64,000 bases of DNA from Nocardia arthritidis NBRC 100137 (GCF_001612765.1 NZ_BDBB01000004.1:1-64000), one strand, 5' to 3'; positions 8,740 through 18,564 are shown, counted from the first letter of the stretch. Notes: a model not told the origin generated them from the sequence alone. Numbers and translations are program-made.

Positions 8740-9222
8740 CTACAGTTTGTAGCCGATCTGGCGCAAGAGCTGCCTACGGGCTGCCTGGTCGTCTGCATTC
8801 TCCACGCCGAGCGGCGCCGAACCGTCGATCACGCCGATGATCCCTCTGCCGAGTTCCGTTTCGGCGATCAGAACATCGACGGGATTGGCTGTGGCGCAGA
8901 AGATCCCGCAGACCTCCGGGACCTGCCGCACGGCATTGAGCACGTTGACGGGGTAACCCTCACGCAGAAAGACGATGAACGAGTGCCCGGCCCCGAGGTC
9001 GGCCGCGTTCTTGATGGCGAGCTCGACGAGCGAGTCGTCGTTGCCCGAGTGGCGGACCAGGCGCGGGCCGGAGGCCTCGCAGAACGCCAGCCCGAAGCGC
9101 AGGTGCTGACTTACCCCGACCAGCGCTTCGTGCAGGTCTTCCACGGTTTTGATGAAGTGGGACTGTCCGATGATGACATTGAGTTCGTCCGGTTTGTCGA
9201 TGCGTACGGCTGTCAACTCCAC
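8740..9222 (-). CDS. Adenosine-specific kinase family protein
   Basis: A protein of 160 residues matching the adenosine-specific kinase family along its whole length: ELTAVRIDKPDELNVIIGQ, HFIKTVEDLHEAL, FGLAFCEASGPRLVRHSGND, GHSFIVFLREGYPVNVLN, and IFCATANPVDVLIAETE followed by GRGIIGVIDG. Members from archaea are reported to phosphorylate adenosine, but the family is small and its role in actinomycetes is not clear. The start is the GTG at 9220-9222 with AGGA about seven bases upstream; a nearby ATG is out of frame. It follows the PP2C gene on the same strand with about 100 bases between. Confidence 0.85.
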   Translation of the reverse strand: MELTAVRIDKPDELNVIIGQSHFIKTVEDLHEALVGVSQHLRFGLAFCEASGPRLVRHSGNDDSLVELAIKNAADLGAGHSFIVFLREGYPVNVLNAVRQVPEVCGIFCATANPVDVLIAETELGRGIIGVIDGSAPLGVENADDQAARRQLLRQIGYKL

Positions 9223-9324
9223 AGCGACATCCTGCGCCCCAGCGATGTCGATTCATAGCATTTCGACATTTCTTTCGTGCGCGTCGCGGGGGCCCCGCGG
9301 TGATTCTCGAGCCGGTAGCGAGAC

Positions 9325-10083
9325 CTAATCGTCGGCAGTGTGGGCAGGGAGGTCCACCACCAGCGCGGTGGCATTGTCCCTCCCCCCGGCCAGGATGGCG
9401 GCGTCGACCAATGAGTTGGCGATCGCGTGGGCCGCGTCGCCGTCCGCCAGAAGGGCCTTGACGGCGGCGATACCGAGTGGTTTGTGCACTCCGTCGGTGC
9501 TCAGCAGCAGTCTGCCCGTACTCGATCCGGTGGCGGCGTACCCGATCTCGTCCGGCCGGACGGTGCGGGCCGAGGTGGTGACCAGATGGCTCATTCGCGG
9601 GGTGACCGCCAGCCCGCGGGCTCGATACGACTCGGCCACGGTGTGGTCGGTGGTGATCTGGTGCAGCACCCGCCCGTTCCAGCGATACGCCCGGCAGTCG
9701 CCGACCCATGCCACCTCGCAGGGCCCATCGGGTCGACCGGCGGCCGGCAGCACCGCAACCACGAGCACGCTGTCGGCGGAGGGTTCCGGGACTTCGCGCA
9801 GCAATTCTTCTTGCGCCGCGAGAATCCCCGCTCGCGCACCGTCCCGGGCCCCGGCCCGTGCCGCGGCCGCGGCAACCGTGCGTGCCGCCCGGGCGCCGAG
9901 GAGATGGTCTCCTACACCATCGGCGACCGCGAACGCTGTCGCTCCGCTCATCGCATCGGTCTCGATCGCGACCGCGTCGGCGTTGATCGACCGTGACGCA
10001 CGCCGACTGGCCGAGGCGCCCATTGCCGCGCCCAGCCACGGCATCTCGATCCGCGGCAGGCTTGCAGTAGTGCCGGTGTACAT
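9325..10083 (-). CDS. PP2C-family serine/threonine protein phosphatase
   Basis: A cytosolic metal-dependent phosphatase of 252 residues. The PP2C motifs are in order: SINADAVAIE near the start, FAVADGVGDHLLG (the metal-binding Asp-Gly), EVAWVGDCRAYRW, LLLSTDGVHK, and the closing GGRDNATALVV with the Asp-Asn metal ligands. The start is the ATG at 10081-10083, preceded by GGAGGAG. It has no transmembrane or sensor domain and no kinase next to it, so its partner is unknown. Upstream lies a long non-coding stretch. Confidence 0.88.
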   Translation of the reverse strand: MYTGTTASLPRIEMPWLGAAMGASASRRASRSINADAVAIETDAMSGATAFAVADGVGDHLLGARAARTVAAAAARAGARDGARAGILAAQEELLREVPEPSADSVLVVAVLPAAGRPDGPCEVAWVGDCRAYRWNGRVLHQITTDHTVAESYRARGLAVTPRMSHLVTTSARTVRPDEIGYAATGSSTGRLLLSTDGVHKPLGIAAVKALLADGDAAHAIANSLVDAAILAGGRDNATALVVDLPAHTADD

Positions 10084-10904
10084 GAGCTGGTCTCCTCCGG
10101 GCTGGTCTCCGAGTGCTGCCGACCAGCACCCTCCAAGCAGACCGCACCGGTATTTGGACTTGTCGAGAGTTCGTTGTGGGGACACTGAGAATTCGCTCTC
10201 GATACGGTCACGGCCGGCATCCCGAGTCCACTCCGGCAAGCATCGGTGTGCTTGACGTCTCATATTCCGCGGATGCCGACCGCGTGTGTATGCAGCGGCG
10301 CAATTCGATCATGGTTCCGTGCCGAACTCCCCATTTCGCAACATTGCTTCCGGATTCCGGCAATCAATCGGCTCACTGTCGGGTGCTGGGCGGTATCAAC
10401 CTTCTGGTCTGTGCGGGCAGGGACGCACGCAGCGTGTAACCGGTGTTCGGTGTCATGATGAGCCACGAGCCCGCGGTGGCCCCGGGCAGCGGACCGCTCT
10501 AGCTCGGCAGCAGATGCGGGCGGCGCAGTAGCCGGGTATCGGCTCGGCGGCCCTGGCGTGCGCCGGGTCGGCGCGCGCTCCGTGCGGTAAGGCCGACTCG
10601 GGCGGTAATGTTCGGTGTCCCGAATTGGTGGTGTCCAGCACCGTAGACACGGTCGCGGAAATTTTCGGATGTCGGCCTCGGCCACGTCTTTCCGTCGCCG
10701 GGGGCGACAGACATCTTGACTAGGCAAAACGCATTCGGCGCGCAAGATTTCGATAGATCGTGAAGTTGTCGGTGACGTAGACAACAGACGAAACTCCGTG
10801 AAATTCCCCGCCCTACCGGCGGGTACGTGATCGAATGCTCTGCAACTGACGTCTCGAACCCGCCGTGTTGCGCCGTGGGTCCAGAAATCCAGGAGGTTGT
10901 GGCT
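10084..10904. other. About 820 bases without a confident gene
   Basis: Both flanking genes point away from this stretch. No open frame here has codon use, start and length of a real gene. It should hold the promoters of the PP2C gene and the repeat-protein gene. The one clear element is an inverted repeat at 10765-10785. The region around 10480-10600 is very GC-rich with small dyads that I cannot assign. Confidence 0.4.
10765..10785. promoter_or_regulatory. Inverted repeat upstream of the repeat-protein gene
   Basis: GTTGTC-N9-GACAAC, a perfect 6-base inverted repeat, lies 120 bases before the GTG start. It may be a regulator site; nothing else supports this. Confidence 0.3.
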
Positions 10905-12368
10905 GTGGTCGACGCAAGCGTGCCTACGCTGCGTCCGTCCGAGCTGGAAAGATTGGCCCAGCTCGACGAACACAACGAACTTTCTGCCGAACGGATGCGA
11001 TCGACCTCGCAGCGACTGGGCGTGCCGGAGGAGGACCTGCGGCGGTGGCTGGCGGACCGCCGCGCCGCCAGCGCGCCCACCCGGCGCATCGATGTCCCCG
11101 AGACCGCTTCCCCGCGCGTCGATGTTCCCGACGCACCGACTACGCGGATCGATGCCCCCGAGGCAGCGACCACGCAGACGGATGCCCCCGAGGCAGCGAC
11201 CACGCAGACGGATGCCCCCGAGGCAGCGACCACGCAGATCGATGGCCCTGAAGCGGCGACGACGCGCATCGGTGTGCCCGAGCCGCCCACTACGCGCATC
11301 GATGGCTTCGAGCCGCCGACCCGACAGGTGGGGTATGGGCAGGTCAGCCCCCGGCCGTCGCGCATCATCACGCTGTCGGAAGCAGCCGGAGGCGGACTGC
11401 TGCCGCAGATTTCCGACGGCGATGTCACCACCTTCCTGGCCGATGCCTACCGAAGCCTGCCGGCGGGAGAGTTCGCGCGCATCGACGCCGTCTACACCGA
11501 GGGGATTCAGACGACCTGCCGGTGGCTGGCCGAACACACGGGCAGGCAGTGCCGTCACGACCTGAACCAGAACGGCGTCGGAAGCTGGCTGGGCCCCCGC
11601 GGGGCCGGTCTGGCCGAATACATGCTCTCGGTGCTGCAACCTCGGCTCAGTTCACCGAATCGCTTCCACCCGGGCCCTGGCGCGGGTGTGGTCGACGAAT
11701 GGAACGACATCCTGAGCCTGTACCGATTCCTCGGCAGCTTGGTGGCCGACAGTCCCAGTCGCGGGCACACCATCACGCGCCTGCGCGGCGCCCAGGCCGC
11801 GTTCCTGCTGCACGGTTTGCGGCTGGATCTGCCGCCGGATCTGGCCTACTCGGTCGGGCCCGGGCTGAGCACGGTCCCGATCGACCACGATGTCATCGCC
11901 CGTGTCCGCGCCAGGACCGCCGATCCGGTGGACGGCGCGGCGATCGTCACCGCACTCTTCACCGGCGCCACCGCGATGGAACTCAACGCCATTCCCTGTG
12001 TCGCGCTGACCGCCGACGCGCTGATCTTCAACGGCCCGATCGGCTACACCCACGCTCCCGATCTGTACGTGTGGGTGATACCGCCACCTGCGCGCACCTT
12101 GCTCTACGACGCCCGCGTCTATCAGGAATCGCGACCCACCCCGAACAGCAAACTATTCACCGGGGCCATCGGCGGAGCGGGCTTCCGCCTTCGCAGGCTC
12201 GCCGCGGCATGCGAGGTGAGCCTTCCGGACCTGTACCACTGGCACCACAGCTGGATCCGCCAGGCCGGACTCCTCCGGATGTCCGAACAACCGGCGCCGG
12301 TCCGCAATACCGATCTGCTGTTCGGCCTGAAACTCGCGCCCCGGCCACGCCGCCGCCGCGCACGCTGA
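10905..12368 (+). CDS. Unknown protein with eight 10-residue repeats and a folded C-terminal domain
   Basis: I do not recognise this protein of 487 residues. Residues about 5-55 (LRPSELERLAQL to EEDLRRWLADRR) look like a small helical, possibly helix-turn-helix domain. Then come eight tandem repeats of consensus D-A-P-E-A-A-T-T-Q-T/I (residues 63-142), a likely disordered linker, and a domain of about 320 residues ending in a basic tail. The last part has a faint look of a tyrosine recombinase (AIVTALFTGATAMELNAI, LYHWHHSWIRQAGLL) but lacks the catalytic Arg, so I do not call it one. I chose the GTG at 10905 because AGGAGG sits eight bases upstream; longer starts lack this. It stands alone. 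Confidence 0.7.
   Translation: MVDASVPTLRPSELERLAQLDEHNELSAERMRSTSQRLGVPEEDLRRWLADRRAASAPTRRIDVPETASPRVDVPDAPTTRIDAPEAATTQTDAPEAATTQTDAPEAATTQIDGPEAATTRIGVPEPPTTRIDGFEPPTRQVGYGQVSPRPSRIITLSEAAGGGLLPQISDGDVTTFLADAYRSLPAGEFARIDAVYTEGIQTTCRWLAEHTGRQCRHDLNQNGVGSWLGPRGAGLAEYMLSVLQPRLSSPNRFHPGPGAGVVDEWNDILSLYRFLGSLVADSPSRGHTITRLRGAQAAFLLHGLRLDLPPDLAYSVGPGLSTVPIDHDVIARVRARTADPVDGAAIVTALFTGATAMELNAIPCVALTADALIFNGPIGYTHAPDLYVWVIPPPARTLLYDARVYQESRPTPNSKLFTGAIGGAGFRLRRLAAACEVSLPDLYHWHHSWIRQAGLLRMSEQPAPVRNTDLLFGLKLAPRPRRRRAR
11091..11330 (+). repeat. Eight tandem 30-base coding repeats
   Basis: Units start at 11091, 11121, 11151, 11181, 11211, 11241, 11271 and 11301. Units three to five are almost identical in DNA, while the outer ones have diverged, which suggests recent expansion from the centre. 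The repeats stay in frame and encode D-x-P-E-x-x-T-T-x-x decamers. Confidence 0.9.
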
Positions 12369-12387
12369 AGCGGGTGCCGCGAGCAGG

Positions 12388-12726
12388 TCACCCAGCGCCG
12401 TCGAGGAGATGCCGGGGTGCGGCCTGCCGCCACGAGTCGAGCACGATGGCCTCCAGTTCGGCCCGGTCGTCGAGGGCGGTCAGACGCGCGCGGACCCAGG
12501 CGTTGTTCGCTTCGTGCGCGGCGATCCAGAACTTGCCCGGTTCGGCGACGACCAGTTCGTCGCGATCGGCGATGGGGCAGCGGACCGCCATCGAGGTCTC
12601 CGCCTCCGGAAGGGTGAGAAACAGCTTGCCCGCGACCCGGAAGGTCGGCATCCCCCAGGTGAACTGTTCGGATGTCTCCGGTAGCGACAGCGCGAAGGAC
12701 CGGACATCGTCCCCGGTGAAACTCAT
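12388..12726 (-). CDS. MmcQ/YjbR-family protein
   Basis: A protein of 112 residues of the MmcQ/YjbR family, recognised from the N-terminal LPETSEQFTWGMPTFRVAGKLF and the later block DELVVAEPGKFWIAAHEANN. Members have a double-wing DNA-binding-like fold, but their cell role is not known. The length is normal for the family. It is convergent with the repeat-protein gene and divergent from the acyl-CoA carboxylase gene. Confidence 0.85.
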   Translation of the reverse strand: MSFTGDDVRSFALSLPETSEQFTWGMPTFRVAGKLFLTLPEAETSMAVRCPIADRDELVVAEPGKFWIAAHEANNAWVRARLTALDDRAELEAIVLDSWRQAAPRHLLDGAG

Positions 12727-12946
12727 GCACCGAATCCTTCCAGGCCGGAATGGAACTCCCCGTGTGTGGTCCGCGCCTCTGCCGAGAAATCCGTCGCGGG
12801 GCCGGTCGGATCAATAGGGCGCGGTGCCAACGCGATGGCCGGCGCGTTGTGAAGTGCCCAGTAATCGTCTCGTGACCTCAGCGCTCGTCGTCCAGCCCCC
12901 TATCGTTCGGCGCAGTTGTCGGTGAGGTCGAGAGGGCAGTATCCGA

Positions 12947-14497
12947 ATGGTCGGCGCGCGCGAGAAGTTGGAGCGATTGCGGGACACCCTCGCGATCGCC
13001 GAGGAACCGGCCGGTGCGTCCGGTGTCGCCAAACGGCAGAGCAAGGGCATCCCGAGTGCTCGTGAGCGCGTGCGATCGTTGCTGGATCCCGGAACGTTCG
13101 TCGAGATCGGCGCACTCGCGCGCACACCGGGAGCCCCGGACGCGAAGTACGGCGACGGAGTGGTCACCGGTCACGGCCGCATCGACGGCAGGCCGGTCGT
13201 GGTCATCGCGCACGACCAGACGGTCTACGGTGGCTCGGTCGGCGAGATGTTCGGCCGGAAGGTCGCGCACATTCTGAAGTTCGCGTACGAGAAGGCGTGC
13301 CCGGTGGTGGCGATCAACGATTCCGGCGGCGCCCGGATCCAGGACGCGGTCACCTCGCTGGCCTGGTTCGCCCACATGAGCCGACGCCAGGAGCGGTTGT
13401 CCGGATTCGTCCCGCAGGTCTCCATCATGCTCGGCAAGTGCGCCGCGGGTTCGGTGTACGGCCCGGTGAACACCGACGTTCTGGTCGCGACCGAGAACTC
13501 CTACATGTTCGTCACCGGTCCCGAGGTCATCAAGACGGTGACCGGCGAAGACGTGACCGCGGAGGAACTGGGCGGCGCTCATGTGCAGGCCCGCAACGGC
13601 ACCATCCACCACGTGACCGCGACCGAACAGGAGGCATTCGACTGGGCCCGCAAGTACCTGAGCTACCTGCCGTCGAGCTGCCTGGAGCAGGCGCCGCTGG
13701 TGAACCCCGGTCTCGAGCCGGAGATCACCGCGACCGACCTCGAGCTCGAGTCGATCATCCCGGACTCCGATCGCGAGGGATACGACATGCACGAGATCCT
13801 GCTGCGCATCTTCGACGACGGTGATTTCCACGAGATCCGCTCCGCCACCGCGGCCAATCTGATCACCGGCTTCACGCGCGTGGACGGACGCAGCGTCGGG
13901 GTCGTCGCCAATCAGCCGTTGGTGCTCGGGGGAGCGGTCGACGCGAAATGCTCCGACAAGGCAACGCACTTCATCCGGCTGTGCAACGCCTTCGGCATCC
14001 CCTTGGTGTTCGTCGTGGACACTCCCGGCGTGCTTCCCGGCGTCGAAGAGGAACGCAACGGTGTCATCGTCCGCGGCGGACGCGTGTTCCGCGCGATCAT
14101 CGAGGCGACCGTGCCCATCATCAACGTCGTGGTGCGCAAGTCCTATGGCGGCGCCTACGGCTTCATGGCATGCAAGCAGCTCGGCGCCGACATCAGCCTG
14201 GCTTGGCCGACCGCCCGCATCGCGGTGATCGGCGCGGAGAGCGCGGTCGATATCGCGGGGCGGCGCCAGCTGCTCCAGGTGCCGGAAGAACAGCGCGCGG
14301 CGGTGCGGGATTTCATGATCGACCAGTACAACGCCACCGTCGCCACTCCGTGGATCGCGGCCGAGCGCGGCTACATCGATGCGGTGATCGAACCATCCCG
14401 TACCCGGCTGGAGATACGGCATGCGCTCCAGCTGCTGCGGGACAAGGAAGCAGCCGCCGAGCACAACCCGCGCAAGCACAGCCTGTACCCGATGTAG
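12947..14497 (+). CDS. Acyl-CoA carboxylase beta (carboxyltransferase) subunit
   Basis: A protein of 516 residues that moves the carboxyl group from biotin to an acyl-CoA such as propionyl- or acetyl-CoA. It shows the two carboxyltransferase halves: the first with [46 protein letters not shown] and [17 protein letters not shown], the second with [37 protein letters not shown] and [19 protein letters not shown]. Both oxyanion-hole glycine pairs are kept. It must work with a biotinylated alpha subunit, which is not in this window. Start is ATG 12947 behind GAGAGGG. The exact AccD paralogue cannot be settled from the sequence. Confidence 0.92.
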   Translation: MVGAREKLERLRDTLAIAEEPAGASGVAKRQSKGIPSARERVRSLLDPGTFVEIGALARTPGAPDAKYGDGVVTGHGRIDGRPVVVIAHDQTVYGGSVGEMFGRKVAHILKFAYEKACPVVAINDSGGARIQDAVTSLAWFAHMSRRQERLSGFVPQVSIMLGKCAAGSVYGPVNTDVLVATENSYMFVTGPEVIKTVTGEDVTAEELGGAHVQARNGTIHHVTATEQEAFDWARKYLSYLPSSCLEQAPLVNPGLEPEITATDLELESIIPDSDREGYDMHEILLRIFDDGDFHEIRSATAANLITGFTRVDGRSVGVVANQPLVLGGAVDAKCSDKATHFIRLCNAFGIPLVFVVDTPGVLPGVEEERNGVIVRGGRVFRAIIEATVPIINVVVRKSYGGAYGFMACKQLGADISLAWPTARIAVIGAESAVDIAGRRQLLQVPEEQRAAVRDFMIDQYNATVATPWIAAERGYIDAVIEPSRTRLEIRHALQLLRDKEAAAEHNPRKHSLYPM

Positions 14498-14573
14498 TGC
14501 CGGGTTTTCCCGCTGCCGGGCTGGGTATGCGGCGGTGTGGGGGCGAAGGTCCGCGGTCGGAGGAGTTGCGGGC

Positions 14574-16031
14574 ATGGACTGGTTCACCGCATCCGAATAC
14601 TGGTTGAGCAGGCAGGTGCTGACGCGCGGCGTCGCGGCCGTCTATCTGATCGCCTTCCTGGTCGCCGCACGGCAGTTCCGGGCGCTGATCGGTGAGTACG
14701 GCATGCTTCCGGTGCCGCGCTTGCTGGCCCGGCGGTCCTTCCGGCGGGTGCCGAGCATCTTCCACGTGCACTATTCCGATCGTTTCTTCGCCGCCGTCTC
14801 CTGGTTCGGTGCGGCGCTGTCCGCGGCGCTGGTCGCCGGTGCGGCCGACCTGGTGCCGCTGTGGGCGGCGATGCTGCTGTGGGCGACGTTGTGGGTGCTC
14901 TACCTGTCGATCGTCAACGTGGGGCAGGAATGGTATGCGTTCGGCTGGGAGTCACTGCTGCTGGAATGCGGATTTCTGGTGATCTTCCTCGGCAACGACC
15001 GCACCGCGCCGCCGGTACTGGTGCTCCTGCTCGCCCGCTGGTTGCTGTTCCGGGTGGAGTTCGGCGCCGGACTGATCAAACTGCGCGGTGACCGGTGCTG
15101 GCGCGATCTGACCTGCCTGTACTACCACCACGAGACCCAGCCGATGCCCGGACCGCTGAGCTGGTTCTTCCACCACCTGCCCAAGCCGTTGCACCGGGCC
15201 GAAGTGGTGGGCAACCATATCGCGCAGCTCGTGGTGCCCTTCGGCCTGTTCGCGCCGCAGCCGGTGGCGAGCATTGCCGCGGCCGTCATCGTGATCACCC
15301 AGCTGTGGTTGGTGGTGTCGGGCAATTTCGCCTGGCTGAACTGGCTGACGATCGTCCTCGCGTGCGGCGCCATCAGTGGGTCCGCGGTGACGGCTGTGCT
15401 CCCGGCGCCCGCCCCGCCTCCTTTGCCCGGGCCGCCGCCGTGGTTCGTGGGCCTGGTCATCGCGTTCACCGCGCTGGTGGTCTTCCTGAGCTACCGCCCG
15501 GCGCGCAACCTGATCTCCAGTCATCAGGCCATGAACCGATCGTTCGACCCCTATCACCTGGTCAACACCTACGGAGCGTTCGGCAGCATCGGTCGCACCC
15601 GCTACGAGGTGGTCGTCGAAGGCACCGAGGAGTCGACCGTCACCGACCGGACGCAGTGGAAGGAATACGAGTTCAAGGGCAAACCCGGCGATCCGCGGCG
15701 GCTGCCACGCCAATGGGCCCCTTACCACCTGCGCCTGGACTGGCTCATGTGGTTCGCCGCGACCTCACCACGGTACGCGCAGTCGTGGCTGGCCGCCTTC
15801 CTGGCGCGGCTGCTGGAAAACGACCCGGCCACGCTGCGCCTGCTGCGGCACAATCCATTCCCGGATGCCGCGCCGCGTTTCGTGCGCGTGCAACTGTATC
15901 TGTATCGCTTCACCACACCGCGCGAATTGGCGCACACCCGAGCATGGTGGCACCGCGCCCTGGTCAGCCGCTACGTTCCGCCCCTTTCCTTGGACGACCT
16001 GCGCTACCACAGCCACCCCGGCCGTCGCTGA
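14574..16031 (+). CDS. Lipase maturation factor-like membrane protein
   Basis: An integral membrane protein of 485 residues resembling the lipase maturation factor (LMF1) family. Marks are a set of about eight hydrophobic segments, the block EWYAFGWESLLLECGF, then RVEFGAGLIKLRGDRCWRDL and TCLYYHHETQPMPGPLSWFFH, and near the C-terminus FNPYHLVNTYGAFG-type sequence and QWAPYHLRLDWLMWF. In vertebrates such proteins help lipases fold in the ER; the bacterial role is unknown. I chose ATG 14574 with GGAGGAG nine bases upstream. It lies 76 bases after the carboxylase gene on the same strand, so the two may share a transcript. Confidence 0.85.
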   Translation: MDWFTASEYWLSRQVLTRGVAAVYLIAFLVAARQFRALIGEYGMLPVPRLLARRSFRRVPSIFHVHYSDRFFAAVSWFGAALSAALVAGAADLVPLWAAMLLWATLWVLYLSIVNVGQEWYAFGWESLLLECGFLVIFLGNDRTAPPVLVLLLARWLLFRVEFGAGLIKLRGDRCWRDLTCLYYHHETQPMPGPLSWFFHHLPKPLHRAEVVGNHIAQLVVPFGLFAPQPVASIAAAVIVITQLWLVVSGNFAWLNWLTIVLACGAISGSAVTAVLPAPAPPPLPGPPPWFVGLVIAFTALVVFLSYRPARNLISSHQAMNRSFDPYHLVNTYGAFGSIGRTRYEVVVEGTEESTVTDRTQWKEYEFKGKPGDPRRLPRQWAPYHLRLDWLMWFAATSPRYAQSWLAAFLARLLENDPATLRLLRHNPFPDAAPRFVRVQLYLYRFTTPRELAHTRAWWHRALVSRYVPPLSLDDLRYHSHPGRR

Positions 16032-16169
16032 ACTCGAGAACCCTTGCCCGGCAACGGCTTGCGCCGGAGGTCAGAGGATCGGGGTGGTATTCGCCACAGT
16101 GCGTCGGCGACGATCGGCGGCGAAAGCGGGTATGCGCCTGGATGACGCAACCGACCGAAGGAGGATGTC

Positions 16170-16316
16170 ATGTCCATTTCGGCCTCGCGCTCGCAGTATC
16201 GCGCCGCCCGACACAGCGACGGCGGTTATCCCGGCTCCGAGGGCCCCATCGAATGGACCGTCGCGGCATGGGTTCTGGTATTGACAGTGCTGAGTATCGC
16301 GCTGGCGCTGCTGTAA
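16170..16316 (+). CDS. Small single-pass membrane protein of 48 residues
   Basis: A short open frame starting MSISASRSQYRAARHSDGG and ending in a hydrophobic stretch WTVAAWVLVLTVLSIALALL. A strong ribosome site, GAAGGAGG, lies five to six bases before the ATG, which is the main support. It would have a hydrophilic N-terminus of about 28 residues and one transmembrane helix at the very end, as in tail-anchored proteins. It lies between the lipase maturation factor-like gene and the MscS gene on the same strand. I do not recognise the family. Confidence 0.65.
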   Translation: MSISASRSQYRAARHSDGGYPGSEGPIEWTVAAWVLVLTVLSIALALL

Positions 16317-16490
16317 GAACACCACCTTGGCCGACGAAGGCCCGGCGAGCAACGACGACGATTCGAACGCCGTTGCGCCAGCGCCGGAACGAAAGCATTC
16401 CACTCACGTGTACAGGAGCCGAGCAGCACCAGGTGCTCGACGTTCCTCGCATCCCGTTGCCAGAAAAACCTTGCGGCGCAACGGGATCGA

Positions 16491-17612
16491 GTGGACGAGG
16501 AGAAGGAGTTCGCTCTGTTGGAGGAAGTACTACGGCCGCTCGTCGTGGTGTTCGGCACGGTGGCGATCACCGTGACGGCCGGGCTGCTGATCGACCGATT
16601 ATTGCGTTACGTCGCCGGGAAGCGTCCGGACACCCAACTCCCCACACTGTTGCGCCGGGTGCAACTGCCCGTGCAGGTGTTGCTGGGCACGCTGGCGTTG
16701 CACGCCACCTATCCGCTGGCGCACCTCGATCTGCGCCAGGACACGATGATCCGGACCATCCTGGCCTCCGCGGCGATCATGGCGGCGGCCTGGGTGGTCA
16801 TCCGTGCCGCCGACGCGGTCGCGGAGAACATGCTGCGTTCTTATGCCCGGCGTACCCAGGACATCACGCGGGTACGGCAATTGCGTACCCAGCTCGGCCT
16901 GGTGCGCCGGATCGTCACCTCGGTCCTGGTGGTCACGACCGCCGCTGTGGCGATCCTGCTGCTGGTGCCGAGTCTGCGGACCCTGGGCACCTCACTGCTG
17001 GCTTCGGCGGGGGTGATCGGCATCATCGCCGGTGTCGCGGCGCAGTCGACCTTGAGCAATCTGATCGCCGGTCTGCAGATCGCCTTCGGCGACTCGGTCA
17101 AGATCGGCGACACCGTCGTCGTGGAGGGGGAGTGGGGCATCGTCGAGGAGATCACCCTCGCGTTCCTCACCGTGCGGATCTGGGACGACCGAAGGCTGAC
17201 CATGCCGGTCTCCTACTTCAACAACAAGCCGTACGAGAACTGGTCACGTGGCGGCCCGCAGATCACCGGCACCGTCTACTTGTATCTCGATCACAGCACA
17301 CCGGTGCCGCTGCTGCGCGAGCATCTGCAGGAGTATCTGCGCACGCGCGCGGATTGGGACCGTCGCGACTGGGGTCTGCAGGTCACCGACAGCACGCCGA
17401 CGAATATCGTGGTGCGCGCGACGATGTCGGCGGCCAATGCCGACGACGTGTGGAACCTGCGCTGCGCGGTGCGCGAGGAAATGCTCGACTGGCTCGGCCG
17501 CAACCATCCCTACGCGCTGCCGAAGATCTCCACCGTCATCACCGACTCCTCTACCGACGACCGCCATCTGGCGCTGGCCGGCGACCGGGGCGACGGTTTC
17601 GGTGGTGACTGA
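16491..17612 (+). CDS. MscS-family mechanosensitive channel
   Basis: A membrane protein of 373 residues. Several hydrophobic helices precede the MscS core: the pore helix region LASAGVIGIIAGVAAQSTLSNLIAGLQ is followed by the beta domain GDSVKIGDTVVVEGEWGIVEEI and RRLTMPVSYFNNKPYENWSR. Such channels open on membrane tension and protect cells against osmotic shock. The start may be the GTG at 16491 or the TTG at 16518, which has GAGAAGGAG eight bases upstream; the family does not decide it. The C-terminal part carries the usual cytosolic cage region. Confidence 0.9.
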   Translation: MDEEKEFALLEEVLRPLVVVFGTVAITVTAGLLIDRLLRYVAGKRPDTQLPTLLRRVQLPVQVLLGTLALHATYPLAHLDLRQDTMIRTILASAAIMAAAWVVIRAADAVAENMLRSYARRTQDITRVRQLRTQLGLVRRIVTSVLVVTTAAVAILLLVPSLRTLGTSLLASAGVIGIIAGVAAQSTLSNLIAGLQIAFGDSVKIGDTVVVEGEWGIVEEITLAFLTVRIWDDRRLTMPVSYFNNKPYENWSRGGPQITGTVYLYLDHSTPVPLLREHLQEYLRTRADWDRRDWGLQVTDSTPTNIVVRATMSAANADDVWNLRCAVREEMLDWLGRNHPYALPKISTVITDSSTDDRHLALAGDRGDGFGGD

Positions 17613-17669
17613 CCCGGACGGCTACGATCGATCTTCGTCTGACCGTCGGACGAGTCGCGGGTTCGGAAG

Positions 17670-18170
17670 TCAGTGCTTCGGGAGGGTATGCAGAGTCACC
17701 CGGCTCAGGCGGCCGGACTGTATCCGCGCCGTGAGATAGGTGTGCTCCGGTTGACGGCGCCGATCTGTCGGCGAACCGGGATTGAGCAAGCGCAACCCGG
17801 TGTCGGTGACGCTGTCCCAGGGGATGTGGCTGTGCCCGAAGACGAGCACGTCGGTGTCCGGGAAATTCCGGGCGCAGCGTTCCTCCCTGCCTTTCGCGGG
17901 TCCGGTCTCGTGCGCCACCGCCAGCCTGAGTCCTCCGACGTCGGCACGCGCGATCTCGGGCAGCCGTGCACGCAAGTCCGGCCCGTCGTTGTTGCCGTAG
18001 ACGCCGATGAGGCGTGCGCTGCGCGTTTCGAGCCGGTCCAGCAGCGCCACCTCCACCCAGTCGCCCGCGTGCACGATCACATCGGCCGCCTCGACCTCGC
18101 GCCAGAGCGGCTCCGGCAGATCACGCGCGCGCCTGGGCACGTGCGTATCGGACATGATGAGCAACCGCAT
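17670..18170 (-). CDS. YfcE/MJ0936-type metallophosphoesterase
   Basis: A calcineurin-fold phosphodiesterase of 166 residues. The metal-binding motifs run in order: MSDTHVP at the N-terminus, HAGDWV near 35, YGNNDGP near 58, an isolated His in VAHETGP, and FGHSHIP near 112. The small size fits the YfcE group of broad-specificity phosphodiesterases. It is convergent with the MscS gene. The natural substrate is unknown. Confidence 0.9.
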   Translation of the reverse strand: MRLLIMSDTHVPRRARDLPEPLWREVEAADVIVHAGDWVEVALLDRLETRSARLIGVYGNNDGPDLRARLPEIARADVGGLRLAVAHETGPAKGREERCARNFPDTDVLVFGHSHIPWDSVTDTGLRLLNPGSPTDRRRQPEHTYLTARIQSGRLSRVTLHTLPKH

Positions 18171-18411
18171 GGTGACCGGTGTACCACGCCGGGATGTGGA
18201 CCGGCCGATCCGCGGATGAGCGGTTTCGGCGGCGCCGTATTATCCCGGTCGACTCGTAGGCCGCGTGGTGCATTTCTCGGGTGAGATCTATCACATCCCC
18301 TCGGTGGTCTCGACGAGATTGGACCTCCGAGCGTGGGTATGTCCGGGCGTGACGGTGACGCAGCGCGGCGCACCGGTGCGACAGATTCCATCGCGTTGTC
18401 CGGGAGGGCTT

Positions 18412-18564
18412 GTGTCTTCGATGCTTTCATTTCTCATGCTGATGCTGATGCTGCCGGGGATGGCGACCGTCGCTGCGTATGCGACGGTGGCGGTCAGCGT
18501 GTGGCTCGAGGAGCGTCGCGACGCCGCCGACTCCGCGATGCGTGTCGAAGCGCGCCAGTCGTAA
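18412..18564 (+). CDS. Possible small membrane protein of 50 residues
   Basis: The GTG at 18412 follows GGGAGGG and opens a frame for 50 residues: a hydrophobic helix LSFLMLMLMLPGMATVAAYA extended by TVAVSVWLEE, then a short charged tail. An ATG three codons later is the alternative. The hydrophobic pattern and ribosome site support it; I know no family, and it could be chance. Confidence 0.4.
   Translation: MSSMLSFLMLMLMLPGMATVAAYATVAVSVWLEERRDAADSAMRVEARQS

Noticed and set aside
11091..11330. CRISPR-like array of 30-base repeats
   Set aside because: The repeats are directly adjacent without spacers, stay in frame and encode decapeptides inside a longer gene.
10260..11639. A 459-residue minus-strand frame opposite the repeat protein
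   Set aside because: It is the low-complexity shadow of the repeats and has no ribosome site; the plus-strand gene has AGGAGG and a protein-like domain.
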